Shown: positions 25,147 to 39,149 of the stretch, one piece after another | Layout of the letters: every line of letters starts with the position of its first letter | Numbering within the stretch: the first letter of the stretch is position 1 | Source of the DNA: Temnothorax longispinosus | Lineage: Eukaryota > Arthropoda > Insecta > Hymenoptera > Formicidae | NCBI RefSeq assembly: GCF_030848805.1 | Contig: NC_092363.1 | Coordinates: forward strand, 7,440,001 to 7,504,000 | Reading direction: 5' to 3' | DNA: 64,000 bases | Translations under genes and position numbers: made by a program | Notes under the pieces: generated by a model | Seen by the model: only the letters and a program-made list of their open reading frames with translations | Database searches by the model: none | Told to the model about the DNA's origin: nothing

Positions 25147-28100
25147 CTAAGCTTTTATTTTGTTTTGTTGTTGAGATCGCCTGGCTTTTATTCGTGATTG
25201 CAAGGTGAGCAGTAGGCCTGCGAGAACGTCGTGATTCGGTAACTTTTTCGCGAACAATAAACGCTTGACTGAATCATCATACGTCAGAAGAGCTACCATA
25301 TTTTGTAACAAAAACCCTTGACAATATTCTAGGAGCTGTGCCGCGTTATAGACCTGTAAATTGAAATATATGATCGTTTATTAAACGATAATCTAAAATA
25401 TGCAATTAGAATAAAAATGTGTTGTTAGAAAAATATACCTTTGCGTGAATGTACATAGAAACAATATTGTCAAGATCCACCATCGTGGAACATTGTGCCT
25501 CACAGTATCTGAGCAAGCCATCAAGTTGAAAGAAATTAGCCGCTGCCATTAATTCCAGGACATCACTTTGATTAACTTCCAAAGTGGCGCAACCACCGTG
25601 ATAAAGAAATTCCATAACCATCTGAAAATTGAAATACTTTTCTAAGGATGGTCAGCTCAGCTTGTCTTTAATAAATCTTAATTATTTCGAACACATAAAA
25701 TTATTAAAATATTACTGAACAACTCTCTAGGGGATAATATCGCATGTAACATATGTCTAAATTAATAACAATTGCATACCTGGAATATGTGATATCTTAT
25801 GTCATTAATTTGCACAATAGGAGGATTGCCTTCACATAGTTTGGAGCTTAACATATTCCTAAATCTTGGAGAAGATGTTACGAGTACAATTTTATGACCA
25901 TAGAAAACACGACCTTCAACTCTAAATTGCACATCGCTTAATTCTGGATTATTCACAAACTTCGGATCGATTCTTGATCCGCTCGAAAGCGTAGTATCTC
26001 TAATCGGTTTGATCGGCTCCCATCCGAAACATGTGCAAAATATATCAGCGAGCAAGAGCGTCGTGCCTTCCTTCTGGAAATGATACAAACATATCTTACA
26101 TAAATAGCATTAGTGCAATTTTCTTTAGTAAACCACATTATTTTATTTATAGCGGTTTATTTTATAAACAATCTTGAAACAAATGATATTTGTAAATTAT
26201 GTAATTTACCTTACTATATCTAAAAATATTGAATAAAAGTGGCAAACATTCCTGCACGAACTGCGTGGAATAATCGTCTGGGCAGACTTGGAGAAAGTCT
26301 TGAAGTAATTGATCTATAACCGAGTCCAATCGCATTTCGTGAGCTGTTGCGAGACTGTGCATCCAACAGTGTAATGTCCAGCCTACTTTTAACCCGCGAA
26401 GTTCCATGGTAATATCTGTTAATCATAATAAATCGTGATTACATAATATAATTATAATATAAAACAGAAATCTTAATATTCTATTTTATGCATAATTTAT
26501 ACGCTTAAGAGGTCCATTATTTTCTTACCTAAATGATTGCTTTCCGCGCTATGATACATCGCTTCTTGTAACGCCTTCGTTTGTATCTTATTAAATACCG
26601 GTTCCTTGCCTTCTCTGCGAGCTCCTCTTCCTTCGGCAGTTTGCTGTTGAGAATTACCGGCGTTACCTTCCGCTAATATCTCTTCCAAAGATAATATCTC
26701 TTTTTCTCCTCGCTTGGCTGAGAAGTTGAGTGGATGCGATAGCAGTTGATGAAGACAGCTTCTCTGGCCATGCGCCGTTGCCACCGAGATTGCGCTATTT
26801 AAATTAATATAAAATTAAAAATTAATTTTTGTTAATCTCAATGCATTGCGATCTGACATCTATTTTGATATCTTGATGTTGTAGACTAGGTTTTACATTT
26901 TTTTAATAAATCGCAATCCATTGTTCAACAAAATCTGACTACAATCATAATTAAGTAGCAAAGTGTTAATGCTAAATTACCTGTAACAACCACGTTGCAC
27001 GGAACCTGAGTAGGAAAACGAGTCCTTGATTAGAGTGGACAGAAACGGCTGCGCTCCGTGTGCCAGGAGCAGAGCTACCATCTCGTTGTTTCCCGACCCT
27101 GTGGCTGCTTGCAGAGGCGTAACCGTGCACTTATCCTCGCTGAGTTTCGCGCCGCCTTCCACCGCGGCACCTCTCTCCAACAATATTCTGGCGATATTGC
27201 AGTGACCCAATAGAGCCGTGTAAGTCAAAGCGGTCCAGTGTTGCGTCTCCGCATTGAAGGCGGTCTGCGCGTAACATATGCCACTAGGAATAGCTCCGCC
27301 AGGACCGTTAGGACTATTAGACGCTACGTTCGCGTTCGACATCGTTTTATTGGGCGTTATCATCGCCGACTGATTGATCGGGCTTCTAACGTTCGATATA
27401 CCGGACGTTTGTGGGATCTTGGAAGGTGTATTCGAGGACGAGCTCGTCGTGGGTGGCGGGCTTTCGATGTTCAAGTCTGCCCCGGCATCCAGTAAAGCCA
27501 TAACAGCTGATTCATCACCGTTCACGCACGCTAACATCAGAGCCGTGAATCCGGCGTCATTCACCGTGTTGATTTTCGTTGAAGGCAGCAACGACATTGC
27601 CTGGGCTATGAGATCCGTCCGCCCGCTAGTCAACATCTTGAAGGCCATATCCAACGTCAGCAACCGAACGTATTCGGCATCGTCGATGCGCTTTGAACAC
27701 ACTGCGATCTCCTCGGAGCTACGTATGTAATATTGCAAATTTTAACAAGTCTTACAGAGTGTTAGAAATCTCAGGGTGTAAAGATTATCGCAAAATTAAA
27801 ATAAATTTGAATATTTAAATCTGAAATTATATATGATAAAATGCCTTACCTTATTGGTCGAACGGGACAATCTACACCAGGCAACAATAGTCGGGCAGCT
27901 TGATTAATGTCATCTTGATCCATGACCAGACCATGTCTGTGCTCGGTGTGCGCTGCAGCTACTCGCAACCATTCTACTAAAGGTGGTAGCACTACGTAAG
28001 CTCGTTCGTAAGCTAATTCCTGTATTCCAGATCCACGTTCACCGTGCTCCAGCTGAAATATTTTGATCAGGTCAATGACACAAAATATGGTTTAAAACGA

Positions 28101-31100
28101 CTTTAAAAACAATACGTTTTGTAATATACAACTTAATAATAATTATTATTATTTGCCGAAAAATTAATGCACCACCTTCATTCAAGTCTCAAAGATAAAT
28201 TCCATACCTGCGAGCACCTCATGTAATAAAATAGGGCATGTAACGCCCTCATTGTCAATGGTATGGGGCAGCGTCCTGCTTGCGCTACCTTGGAAATCAA
28301 ATCGATCAATTCCGACATCGATCCCACGCAAGTCGTAAGCAACGACGGTTCCAAAGCTGACTGAGCTACATCCCGCCCACTGCGCGACGACGATGACGAG
28401 TTCAAGGAACTTACACTTGCCCAACGAGGCATCGCGAGAGCGCCTGAAATAGTAGAAGATACTTCGATTCAGCATGTAAGATTAGTGTAAATTAATAAAG
28501 ATCGCATAAGTATCTTTAAATAGAAATAAAATTTCTTAGTCATATATTCTATCAGTCTTCCATCAAATCACAATCATTCTATAATTAAAAAAAAATTAAT
28601 AATTGGAGATAAAATCGAAATCAAAATCCCAAAAATGATTAAAATCGGATAAATCTATTAACATATATGTAATTGAGAGTTAGATGGTATTGAATGATTC
28701 TTTTCTTAATAAAAAATAAGATTACAGACCCGATGCCGTTCGACCGGCATTGAGATGCGCGTATGGCTGTAACAGGCCCCATAAGTCGCCGCTATTGGCT
28801 ATAGCGTGCTCCAGCATTGTCGCCGTGAGGGTCGTATGCGGTTCGGTCGGCACGCATTGTAGCAGTATCTCCTCCAGAAGATTCTCGATCCCGGCCGTCA
28901 GATATATCGCGGCATACTCGTGAATCATCCGCCCGAGTCTCACGTCGGACATCCAACGTAAGAAACGTCCGACTGGCAATTGTAGTCCCGAACGAGATGC
29001 CTTCGATTGTTTCAGCTGATCGCCAGATACAGCGAACATCGCGGCAGCTCGAAGGCAAGCCTTTAAACAAGGCGGACTCAAATGACTATGTTTAGTGTTA
29101 AGTGCGTCTATCGCGATTGGATTATCATCAGCTATTATTAGAATAGATTACTCTAGTTATCAGGGTATTAACTGCAGGATATTATTATTTGATATCATGT
29201 AACTGCAGACGTAATTCTACGCGTACCTTGGTGCAAGAATCCGCCAGAGCTGGGCAGAGTACGATCTTGAAGGCGCTGTACACCTCGTGCTTACTGCAGA
29301 GACCTATGGGCTTCGCTAATCTCTGAGTCTCGCGGCCGATCCTGACTAGCGCGCGTTGCAGGAGATAGGAAAGCCGCGGAATCGTCTCCATCGAGACTTG
29401 CTCCATGTGCTCTCTCGTGCGACCGTTCTGAAGTACACGTAGCACGTCGTGGTGAGTCCACGGTAGCTGCTGCAGTTCCACCAAACGATTGTGAGAGTCT
29501 ACCCAGACGAACTCATCGGCACTGGTCACATTGGTGTTAATCGTCTCCAGGCTGGAGTGTCGCATCAGCCTCCTAACTGCGGGTTCCGAGCTCTCCGAGC
29601 CGCTCAACGAAGAGTATGTGGACGAAGATTTGTGCGAGCGCATCGTCAGCTGTTGGATCGCCAGTTTTATATCCTCCAAACCAGAACCCGACCATGGTAC
29701 CTGTAGCTGCAAGCGAAATGAAATGCTGGAAATGGTTTCGAGAAATAAAATAATACAAAACTTCACTAGCCAAAAATACATCTTGATTTTAATTGAGATG
29801 TGATAGCATAATTAAATCTTATAAAAACAAAAATTAATACTGATTGATATGTACTAGAATATTTATAATTTAATCGTTTAATTAAGTTTCTAAAGACGTG
29901 ACAGAGAAAGAACAGAAAATCATTCGTCAAATCTCAGTTTAGCTTTAATTAAAATATAGAGACGGCTCTATAAAATTTGGATCATGCGAAACCTTAGCGG
30001 GAGTAGCTCGGTGCCGGTTGCGGTTCTGTCCGGATCGACTCCTGCCATTCCTTTGGGTGACCGACGCCGAGAGTCGATCGTCTTCGGGCACGGCGTTCAA
30101 TTGCTGAGGACTGTGGGCTCTATGATGACGATGCGGCGGTGAACTACTGCTCGTGTGGCCACCAGTATCCGACATGCTCGCGTGTCCCGATGATCGATTC
30201 TCATCGGAGGAGCTGTTGCCGGTGCATTCCGGCCGCCTCTGCAAAAATCGCAGAATTTTTCAACTCTAATTCTTCGCGATTTTCAACATGTATTTAAAAT
30301 ATTGATAAGATATCAAAGAAACACTAAAAATTAAATATATACCCGTGGAATTAAATATACCCCGTTGTAGATGACATATTTCTATATACCTGAAGCGCAC
30401 GGAGTTCGTGTAAATTGAGATGATGATGCTGGGAGTGACGGGGGTGCTGCGGGGTCGGTGTCGGTGCCACGCTGTCCGTATCTCTTTCCGGTATCATATG
30501 GACCATATCGTGGACCCCGCTTTTGGGGGAATTCTCGGTGAAATCCTTAGAGTAAGAAGGGCAATATATCTCGCGGCTATTTCCACCGCCCGGTCTGTAA
30601 AAGAATTTTTATCTTGGTTTTCGACGAATAATTTACTCCCTCTTATTTATATCGTCCCTTATATTAATTATTCTCACTCTTAAGAGTAAAAATAAATGAC
30701 ATGGGTTTTTTTATTCGCTTCATTTGACAAAGCTTATTTTTAGAATATCAGACTTAATTACTGAAACAAAAACTGGAAAATTTTGAAAAGAAGCTGTCTA
30801 GATTTTTATTATGAGAAGATTTCGACCGCGGTATGAAAGAATACGCTCGCGGCAACTCGTGGCGACGTGCTTTAAAATCTCGCTTATAGTAGACGGGTTT
30901 CTCTACCTGAACGACCGAGAAATGATACCCGATATTCCGTAGGATAGGTCGGCGCCTTAATTATTGCAGGGATAACTCTAGCGGCTCGCTTGCGCCGTCT
31001 TATCGGACCTCCCTCCCCCCGCGTGAAGAAGCAAACATATAATACGGAGTCTGGACAGGTGCATTCCGCGGAGGCACTCGTCTCGTGGAAGTTACGCTCT

Positions 31101-34100
31101 CGAAAAGTCGTAATCTACGCAGCTAACTGCGACGTCCGATTTCTAGCTCTGGAGACGCACTCAGGAGATAAGAGTCGCATAACATCCATGAAGAAACGGA
31201 TAAACGGAACTGCGTTCGCGTTGCCCTAATGAGACTAGCGTCACTTGTAAAACCGTTGTAATGACCGTAAGACTCTTTAGGAAAGGTTTCTCCACCCTGG
31301 AATGCCAGCGACACGGAGCTGCTGATATATGTGGCACCCTCGCGAAAAAATTCATTATAGCTTGCGGCGGCTGCGAGTCTCGGCCATGAATGCGCTAAAA
31401 CGCATTAAAAGTTAAACAAAGCCACGTGGCCACGTGGACCTTGAATCGCTCACGTTCCGTCAGATAATTTTTAGATTAATTAATTTTTAGGAAGTATGGA
31501 ACATCTGGTATTTTGCCAATCTTTAACTTCCCTGTGGTATAAATATGTTTCAAAGAGAAAGTGCAGTGAAAAGAATCGAAACAAAACACGCGCCGAGCAT
31601 TCTGTTGGAAACGAAACGAACCGTCGGCATCACGATCCTAAAATTATTTATACTAATAACGCGTCCGCTCAATTAAGGTTCCGCTGAAATAAGCAGCTAT
31701 GATACGTCGATTGCGTTTCGCAATCCTTACGAACGCTATTATATTCAATTGCGCGACCATTGTTGGCCGATATCGACGCCGAGGATTTAGCTTCGACAAC
31801 TTTCAAATCCGACATTAGGAGTTGCGCAAACCGCGCGCGCGCTCGGTATCGCGGGAGATACCGAGACCGAGACAGAAAATGCAGCAACGCAGGTAGCGTA
31901 TCGGGCTAAATCAATTCCCGGTTATGGTATACACGTATTACGCGAAAAGTGCGCAATATGCGCAGACCGGGGCATTTTAATTCGCTCCTCACATTTTAAC
32001 CATGATTTCTTGCGAAACACACTAACGCGATTATCCAAACGACACGTTATCACATAAAATTAGGCTCGGTTCGGCAATAAGGAAGTTGCCTTAAAAATAT
32101 ATTATTATTCATGTACAAGAAGTAATAATCGTATTTAACGTACTGTTTATCAAAGTTTCATCATTAGACAGAATTATTATCTTTCTCCAACCTCTTTCTC
32201 CTGATGCATTAATTTGATCGTAGTTTATAAAAACAGACTTCGCGATTGTATCTCAAAGATTTCAGTAGATAGGCATGCAAAACGCGATATGTAAAATAGA
32301 TTTTGCATAATTGCACGCATATCATTGTATTACTACGTATCTCAGGTATATCAATCGTTTGTTCGTTTACAAAGGGTATTGATCCGATATATATTTTTAA
32401 GGTCTATTTTAAGAAGGAGGAATTCTAAGAAAGCAAAAGGGACGAAAAAAAAGCGCACGTACACGCACACGCACGGCCCGCGAGGCATTCAACTCGAATG
32501 CACTTATTATGCACTTTGAGAGGCATCACTGTTGGAATCCGAGCATTAGCGGTGCATCATCTGGATTTCCTTGGAGAGCGCGAAGAACGGATCGTTTGTA
32601 CGTCGCGGTCGGGGAATAAATCAGCGAGCGAGCGCGCGGCTAGAGGAGTCTTAAAACAACTCGTAATCGCGATACGTAATGCTGATTCGAGGCGGCTCAA
32701 CACGACGATTTACACGCACGTCCCATTACACGATATCGATTCGATACAGCGCGCGATCAACGTTTTATTCGAGCGCGCGCATCCGTCAGTCACGCGGAGG
32801 AAAATTAAATGAACGTGGAGAGAGATAAGATATTCAAACGCGAGCTCTCCGCGACTGGCGATGCTGTCCGGGTCGCTTGTGAATCATGAATTACAGAGTG
32901 GCGAACGTTCCTCGTGAGTGCGCAAAATCGGTGACATGTTTAGATACGCGTCCGTCCGTCTCGCGAGATAAATGTACGGGCGCATGATTCCATTACCTTA
33001 TCTCGCGACTGTAGCCGGGAATCGGCTGCAATCGCTTGAAATTTCGCTATAACTTTATCATCTGCGAGTCTTAACATGCAAATCAATTTTACATATATCG
33101 TCTCAATACCGTCCGTCTTGTTTCATCAAGAAATCGTAAAATAATTTAACAACGATTTAATCAAGTGTTATTACAACCACGTCTTTCGTATGGAAAAGAA
33201 AATACATTCTGAACAAATTGCTTCATGTATATTCTACAGAAAAATAAATAGTAAATATATTCTAAATCAAGATTGTTTTATAAATTATTAAATTTTATAA
33301 TTTAATATTCAGAAATTGCATATCAAAAATCGTAATAGATGATTCGTTATTAAAATTATTTCATTTCTAATAGAATGTTTGTCTCTCAAAAACGAGACGT
33401 CCGCGCGTCGGTCAAATAAGTCAATCAATCTTCCTCATTATAACATGCGTGATTTCGAACGGCAAACGACCCGCGGAAACGACAAGAGGTATCAAGTTTA
33501 ATACGAAAGAGAACACGCATGACGCGCGCAGGGAGGAATCCCGATTCGCCGAAGGGCAGAGCATCATCCATTTTTCTTCCTCCGTCAACGACAAGCGCGT
33601 GCACGCGTGCGTACGAGTGTGTGCGTGAATTTACCCCCTCAGTCGCCACTGCTGCACGAAACTCCAATCCGCCTTGAACCCGCTCGTATCCCCCGGCAAG
33701 GACCAATAGTCCTCCAGCTGGGTTTCGTCCTCCTCTATCCTCAGCACGTCCTCCCTGCTGGGGCTGACGTTCACCACGATCTCGTGCGCGGCCTTGGGAT
33801 CGCCGTTCTCCATCGCGGAATCTCGTCGTCCAGCGTCCTCTTCCCGCTCCGACGCGTCCCGCGGACGAGCCTCCGTCTCATCGTTCCGCGGGTGCAACGA
33901 CGTCTCGGAATCCTCGTTGCGTCTCGATGTCACCTGCACGCACGCTTCCGGTAACGGCGGTGGCGGCGGCGCCGGCGGCGACGGAGGCAGAGGCGGGGGC
34001 TGCTGCAGCTGTTGCTGCCTCGCTTTGTCCTCTTTCGGTCTCGGATTCGAGTCCCCGAAGTAGATGACCGTCTTGTGACTTGTGTCCCTCCCCGGTTTCG

Positions 34101-34401
34101 CGATGTCGTTGCTCGGCGTCCACGGTTTGAGATCACGACCGTCGTTTCCGCCGCGGCGACTTCGGTCCTCCAAGGTCGAGCTCCTCTCGTAATCGTCGTG
34201 CCTCGCGACTTCCCGCCACTCCTCTCGCGCCGGAGGCTTCGGCAGGAAGGGTACGGCTCGGCGCAGAATAAAATTCGCCCCTTCGTGGCCGATCTTCTGC
34301 TGAACCTCGACGCCGTTGGCGCTCATCTTGCAGCCTTTCAACTCGCGGCACAACACGCACCTGCAGTCCTCGGTGCACTGGGCTCGTCTCGTGGACGGCA
34401 T
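25147..34401 (-). CDS. Ankyrin-repeat and BTB/POZ protein, ABTB2/BTBD11 type (form A)
   Basis: Minus-strand exons: 34401-33635, 30594-30390, 30238-29993, 29706-29211 (or -29227), 29131-28730, 28443-28208, 28052-27850, 27718-26981, 26794-26529, 26415-26210, 26073-25780, 25621-25439, 25353-25147 (stop TAG 25149-25147). All but one junction are in phase, giving about 1482 residues. Residues 1-~400 are low complexity with a Cys cluster (9, 13, 15, 18, 24) and a proline run. Residues ~540-650 resemble the ABTB2/BTBD11 histone-fold-like region. Ankyrin repeats span ~900-1130 (GFTALMLACVNGDESAVMAL; HWTALTYTALLGHCNIARIL). The conserved block AMYHSAESNHLDITMELRG follows, then BTB (~1300-1410; LSDVQFRVEGRVFYGHK) and a BACK-like tail. 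BTB proteins of this family are thought to act as scaffolds or ubiquitin-ligase adaptors; the function here is inferred. The ATG has an in-frame TAG 9 nt upstream. Human BTBD11 is about 1100 residues, so the N-terminus is longer here. Confidence 0.88.
30595..33634 (-). other. Intron of the ankyrin-BTB gene (~3.0 kb)
   Basis: This runs from donor GG|GTAAAT at 33634 (phase 2) to acceptor TTTTACAG before 30594 (one-base remainder). The reading frame passes straight from WSFVQQWRLRG into PGGGNSREIY. If the donor is not used, the frame meets TAA at 33633-33631. No nested gene was seen. Confidence 0.7.
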
Positions 34402-36015
34402 GTCATTCTAGGATGTTGCGGTCTCTAATCAGCCTCGGCAAGGCGGAACCTTCGCGCTTATCTGTAGCGCGGATGCGAAAAATGTGAAAGCGTGACCAAA
34501 AGATCCGGTTTCCCCGTCGATAGTATCCCGAATTAATTCCCGGTTTAATTGTACACGTTTCACTGTTGCAGTCGCGCCTCGTTCGCACTGTTATTCAAAA
34601 CAGCTCGCATTAATCCGTAATGTTTACAAACGCGACATCAGGTTTCTAAAACGCGAGCTCGTTCGATTGTATCGTATATAGAATTGCAGAGTACATCACA
34701 GATTTATATTTCGCTGCAGTACCGTGAATTTTCGCCTATCACGATTACTTTTATTTCGCTCAACTGGCTTTCGCGAGCGAGTCATTAGAATTCATCGCAA
34801 CTTTTCCTCGCGGGATCGTAGGATGTCGGTTTCTCGCGGTTTCCTGCCACGATAACGTTCATTGCTCCAGTTTCACGCCGCGAAATTTCCTCGCTGATTC
34901 GTCGAAAATTTCTTTCTGACACAGCGACGAAGATGCCTCATCGACCGAACGAATCAGCAGATCTTAATTAGATCTATGAACGATCGATTACTCCGCGACA
35001 CCGACGGCACACGGGGGGAAGCTTCGATTTTCCTTCAATTACTATCAATAACACATCACGGACAAAAAGGGGCGAAGATTATCGCGGATTAACACGAGCG
35101 GCTGCAGAAGAAACTGCATCGGCGAACGAACCGTATAATTAAGATGTTACTTTTTTTCCGCTGCATTAGTACGACACTCATCGTACTGCTCTCAATGTAA
35201 ACACGCGACTGAGACGACGACGTGTCTACGAGCTTCCTGTGCCGATGCGATGCACAGGTGAAACGTGCGCGCCTCCCTCGCGGTGCACCGCACAGAGTCG
35301 GGGAAAAGAAGAGATATCCGTATCACTTTCCTACCTTCACCGTGCGTGCGTGTGCGTGCGTATGCGTATGCGCGTACGTGTGCTACGTGTGCGCGTTCCC
35401 CGCCCGCCGCTCTATCTTTTGTTCCGTCGCGCGTAACTATGATATCACGGGAAAAGGAGCTTCGCTGCGCCTGTAAAAATATATATATACGCGTTCGCGT
35501 GCATGCGGCCGCAAATATAGAAATTACGCTCGGAGACGGTCCCCGCACTCGCCATTGTCCCCCATTGTCCCCCGCGATCCTCGCGAGCGATCTCGAGACT
35601 CGAGAGGCTGAGACTCGATTCTGAATCCCGGAGTTAGCCCCGCACGAATCGACTGAATTGTCCACGACCACGTATACCACCTCGCGAGGCGATCATACGA
35701 TCCCTATAACGATACGGAACCAATTGCGTAATAGCGTAACGGAATTACGTAATTACATAACGCTGCTAATTGTATAACGCCCCGGACTTTGTAAAACTGA
35801 CCGTGCAACTCTCGCGAGCGCGAGTTACATGGACCTCCCCCGTAATCCGGTCGCGGAGGCTTTATCGCGATAGGGGAACGGGAGCTTATCACGAGAGCTG
35901 GCAGGCCGCGATTGCGACGTGCATAAGTGCCGGCCGCCGCTTGTAAACTGCTGCCATGCTCTTTTCGCTGGCGAGCCGCAGGAAACGGGAGAGCACAAAC
36001 GAGTATGTGTCTTTA

Positions 36016-36053
36016 CAGAGAGAGATAGAGATAGAGAGAGAGAGAGAGAGACA
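36016..36053. repeat. GA/GATA microsatellite
   Basis: A (GA)n tract with two GATA interruptions, in non-coding sequence. Confidence 0.85.
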
Positions 36054-38385
36054 GAACACCCCACCATATGTTTCGGGGGAGGACTTCCGGCGACCATCCT
36101 ACTTCCTACGGCCGCGTACTCGAATCACATCGCCCCCAGTCAGCGTCCGTGACGGGCTCTGACATCGCTTCTGATACTATATGCCATCGCTTTTTTTCAC
36201 AGCTTAGTTAGACGTGAAACGTCCAACGGTAGAAGTTCAGGATCAAGCGAATTCGTGAAATCCACTCGTACAACTTGACATTTAAAACGTACGTGAATTT
36301 TGGACTTGATTCGTGGGCCCTAGCTCTGAACATTCGTGATTTCCTTTTTTGTTAACTCATAAACAAATGCCATTTTAAAAGACCCATTTTCTTAACCCTG
36401 TTCGTCGAAATTGCAGAAGGATTTAGTGCTAAAAGTATTTTTCCTTCCCTCTAGTTCTTTCCGTTTAATTCTTTTTTTTGATAGCAGAAATTTTCTACCG
36501 CGAGATACAATCTAATCTACTTTCCAGGATTGATAATAATCTATGCAGATAACTAGATAGAAGGTATCACGGTAAATGCAATAGTCTGTCTTTCAATAGC
36601 GTATTGACGGTATAAGAGGGGTGTCGTGTTTTAATAATATCTCACGCCTGCGGTCTTATATACGGTACCGTAACCTTTTGTATTTGTATCGCGCGAAATC
36701 TGTCCACACGATCGGCAGAGAAGGTCGACCGTGAGTAGCTGTTGATTCCTTCCGGTACTGTTTTACTGCCTCGCGTATATGAGGAAGATTCCCAGGAGGT
36801 ATTCCTAGTAGCAATTAAATGCGTATGTACGGTTGAACACGGGGTGCTCGACACTCGCTCGCGGAAAACAGGAAGCGAAGTGGGTCAGCGTTAAAATCGT
36901 CGCCATTAGAATTATACGGCGACACTCGTCCCCGAATGCGCGTTCCGCAATTATTTCCGCGTGGATTATTATTATAGCGCGCGTATAAGGGACCCTCCTG
37001 GTGTTGATGCAACCAGTGCCTCGGTGTCGGGCAATTATGAATACTTATGAGGCAATTCCCGGATTGAAATTGATAACGCGAACGGGTAAGTCGAACGTAA
37101 ACGCATCGCGACCGAAAAGCAGTTTCTGACCACGTGATTTGAATCTTTAACGGGATCTTGAGATATTAATAACATGCAAAACACTCTCATTTAAATTGTC
37201 CGTGCGATAAATTAATTTTATAATACGTTTGCCCAATATTGTATCAAAATATCACGCAATACAAAGAGATTGTTCACATATCAATGTTCACACTATATAA
37301 TGATGTTATATAAAAAAATGTGCTTTTAATGTCTTTGAATTTTTAGCCGAAACTTAATTGTCTCGCCTTGAAATAAATCTATCTCCCAAATATTTGCATA
37401 CGGCACGCAATTTCTATTTTCCATTTAGTTAACATAGATTGTATTTAAAGACTTTAATAGAAGGCAGTTACAGTGAAAACTACAGACCGCCTTCAGTTCG
37501 CATTACCGTAAATTAACGCGAAAGCAGACAGCTCTACAATCCAGATAAACCGGTATTTCTTATCGCGCGCTGAAAATCTATCTATCGAAGTCGACTTCAT
37601 CACACGAGGAATTAAAATCATTAAAATCCAGACTATAAAAACGATAATAACAGAGTTTCTAGAAAAAATGTAAGACATAACTAAACGTCTGCTTAGAATT
37701 CGCACGGTGATTGCGAGAATGGATTTCATGGAAGCACGCCGAGCGAGAGTTCGAATTGCACAGCTTCAGCTGTTCGACTAAAAGGTACGATATATTCTTA
37801 CGAGGCTGGCCGTGTATAAGAAAATTTGCTGAATGAACACTTTTAAGAATGGCCAAATCTGCAACACGTGTCCCTACTCCCTACCTCCCTAGCAGACAGA
37901 CCGCAGGAGGAAGAGTTCAAGGCGGATATTGTCCGTGCTCACGGGGCGAAACTCCGGTGTCAAGGGCGGCGGCGGCGGCGCTCCTACGAGGATATTAAAT
38001 TATTTACCGAAGCGTGTCCACGCCCGAACGTCCACCGAATATTCTCCCGAGGAGCGTCCCGTCTCTACGTGGCCGTTCTTCGCGGGCAAGAAGGACGGGA
38101 ATTACGGCCTCTCTAGAAGTGCACGCCGGCGTGTTCGCCAGCGCTATAATTTTCCCGTAAACGTTTTTCCCCACGCGAAAGTGGCGCATACGTATGAACG
38201 GAGCACCAGGCGGAAGTTCTGCAACGTCGGCTACGGCCGGCTTCTATGCGTTTTCGATCCGCCTGCATAAAAGTCGGACGGAGCCGTTAATTTGTTTCTT
38301 GCACTCGTGAGAGACGGAGACTCCAGCCGCAACGACGACGCACGCGAAAGGACACGCAGAATAAAAAGAAAAACATCGCAAAGAG

Positions 38386-38405
38386 ACGTTACGTTACGTT
38401 ACGTT
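38386..38405. repeat. ACGTT pentanucleotide tandem repeat
   Basis: Four exact copies of ACGTT. Confidence 0.85.
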
Positions 38406-39121
38406 TTTCAAGGGTGTACCCCCTTTGCCTCCGCAAGTCGCGAGGGCTAAACCGCTCGTGCGGTTAATTATTCGCCTAAGAGAGCATATCCGACTCGGCG
38501 AGAATCGATCGGCATCGAAATGTAATAACACGTCTCGGGACAGGGAGGGAGGAGAGAGATTTTAATAATCGCCGGTTCTCGGATGCCTCGCGTAGGGCGT
38601 AGCTAATAATAAGCTGATGTAGGAAGCCCACCGCGCTTAACGGCTAACGGTTCTCGCGAAGAACGCGCGAGAAATTAAGGGAAATTCTTCAAAATCGAAA
38701 TCCTCTTCGCGCTGCCATCTGCGGGTATTCGAATTTCTTCCACTGCAGCATTTAAAAAAAAATTATATTATACATATAACAGGATGATAACGAAGTTATG
38801 TATTGCAGTACGTAAATTTTCATCATCCGTCTGCCATCTGAAGCGGGTCATTGAATTTCATTATTTCAGCAAAAATTGAACTACAAGAGAAGAGTTAGCA
38901 AAGAACTCTCTCCAAAATAAGGATTTCCGCTTCCCTAGTCTCCCTCTTCTAACCGCTGCCTCGGAGATCGATAAATGTAAAAGCGAAACTTTGTCTATTT
39001 ATTTAATTCTATTTATATCTCTGCCCGTGGTGCGTTATTTCCGGCCGTAATGATTAGCGCCAGCAGTAACTCGTGTACAATCCTACGCGCGCGAAGATAA
39101 TGAATGTGTCTCGCCCCTGAC

Positions 39122-39149
39122 CTCTCTCCTCTCTCCTCTCTCCTCTCTC
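39122..39149. repeat. CTCTCTC heptanucleotide tandem repeat
   Basis: Four exact 7-bp copies in a pyrimidine tract. Confidence 0.85.

Noticed and set aside
33631..34401. Separate single-exon gene ending in QQWRLRG followed by a stop
   Set aside because: The stop sits inside a good donor (GG|GTAAAT) whose phase exactly fits the exon at 30594, so it is better read as the first exon of the ankyrin-BTB gene; a short unspliced product remains possible.
37929..38270. 113-codon plus-strand ORF
   Set aside because: No family resemblance, no convincing splice context, and it lies within an intron of the minus-strand gene.
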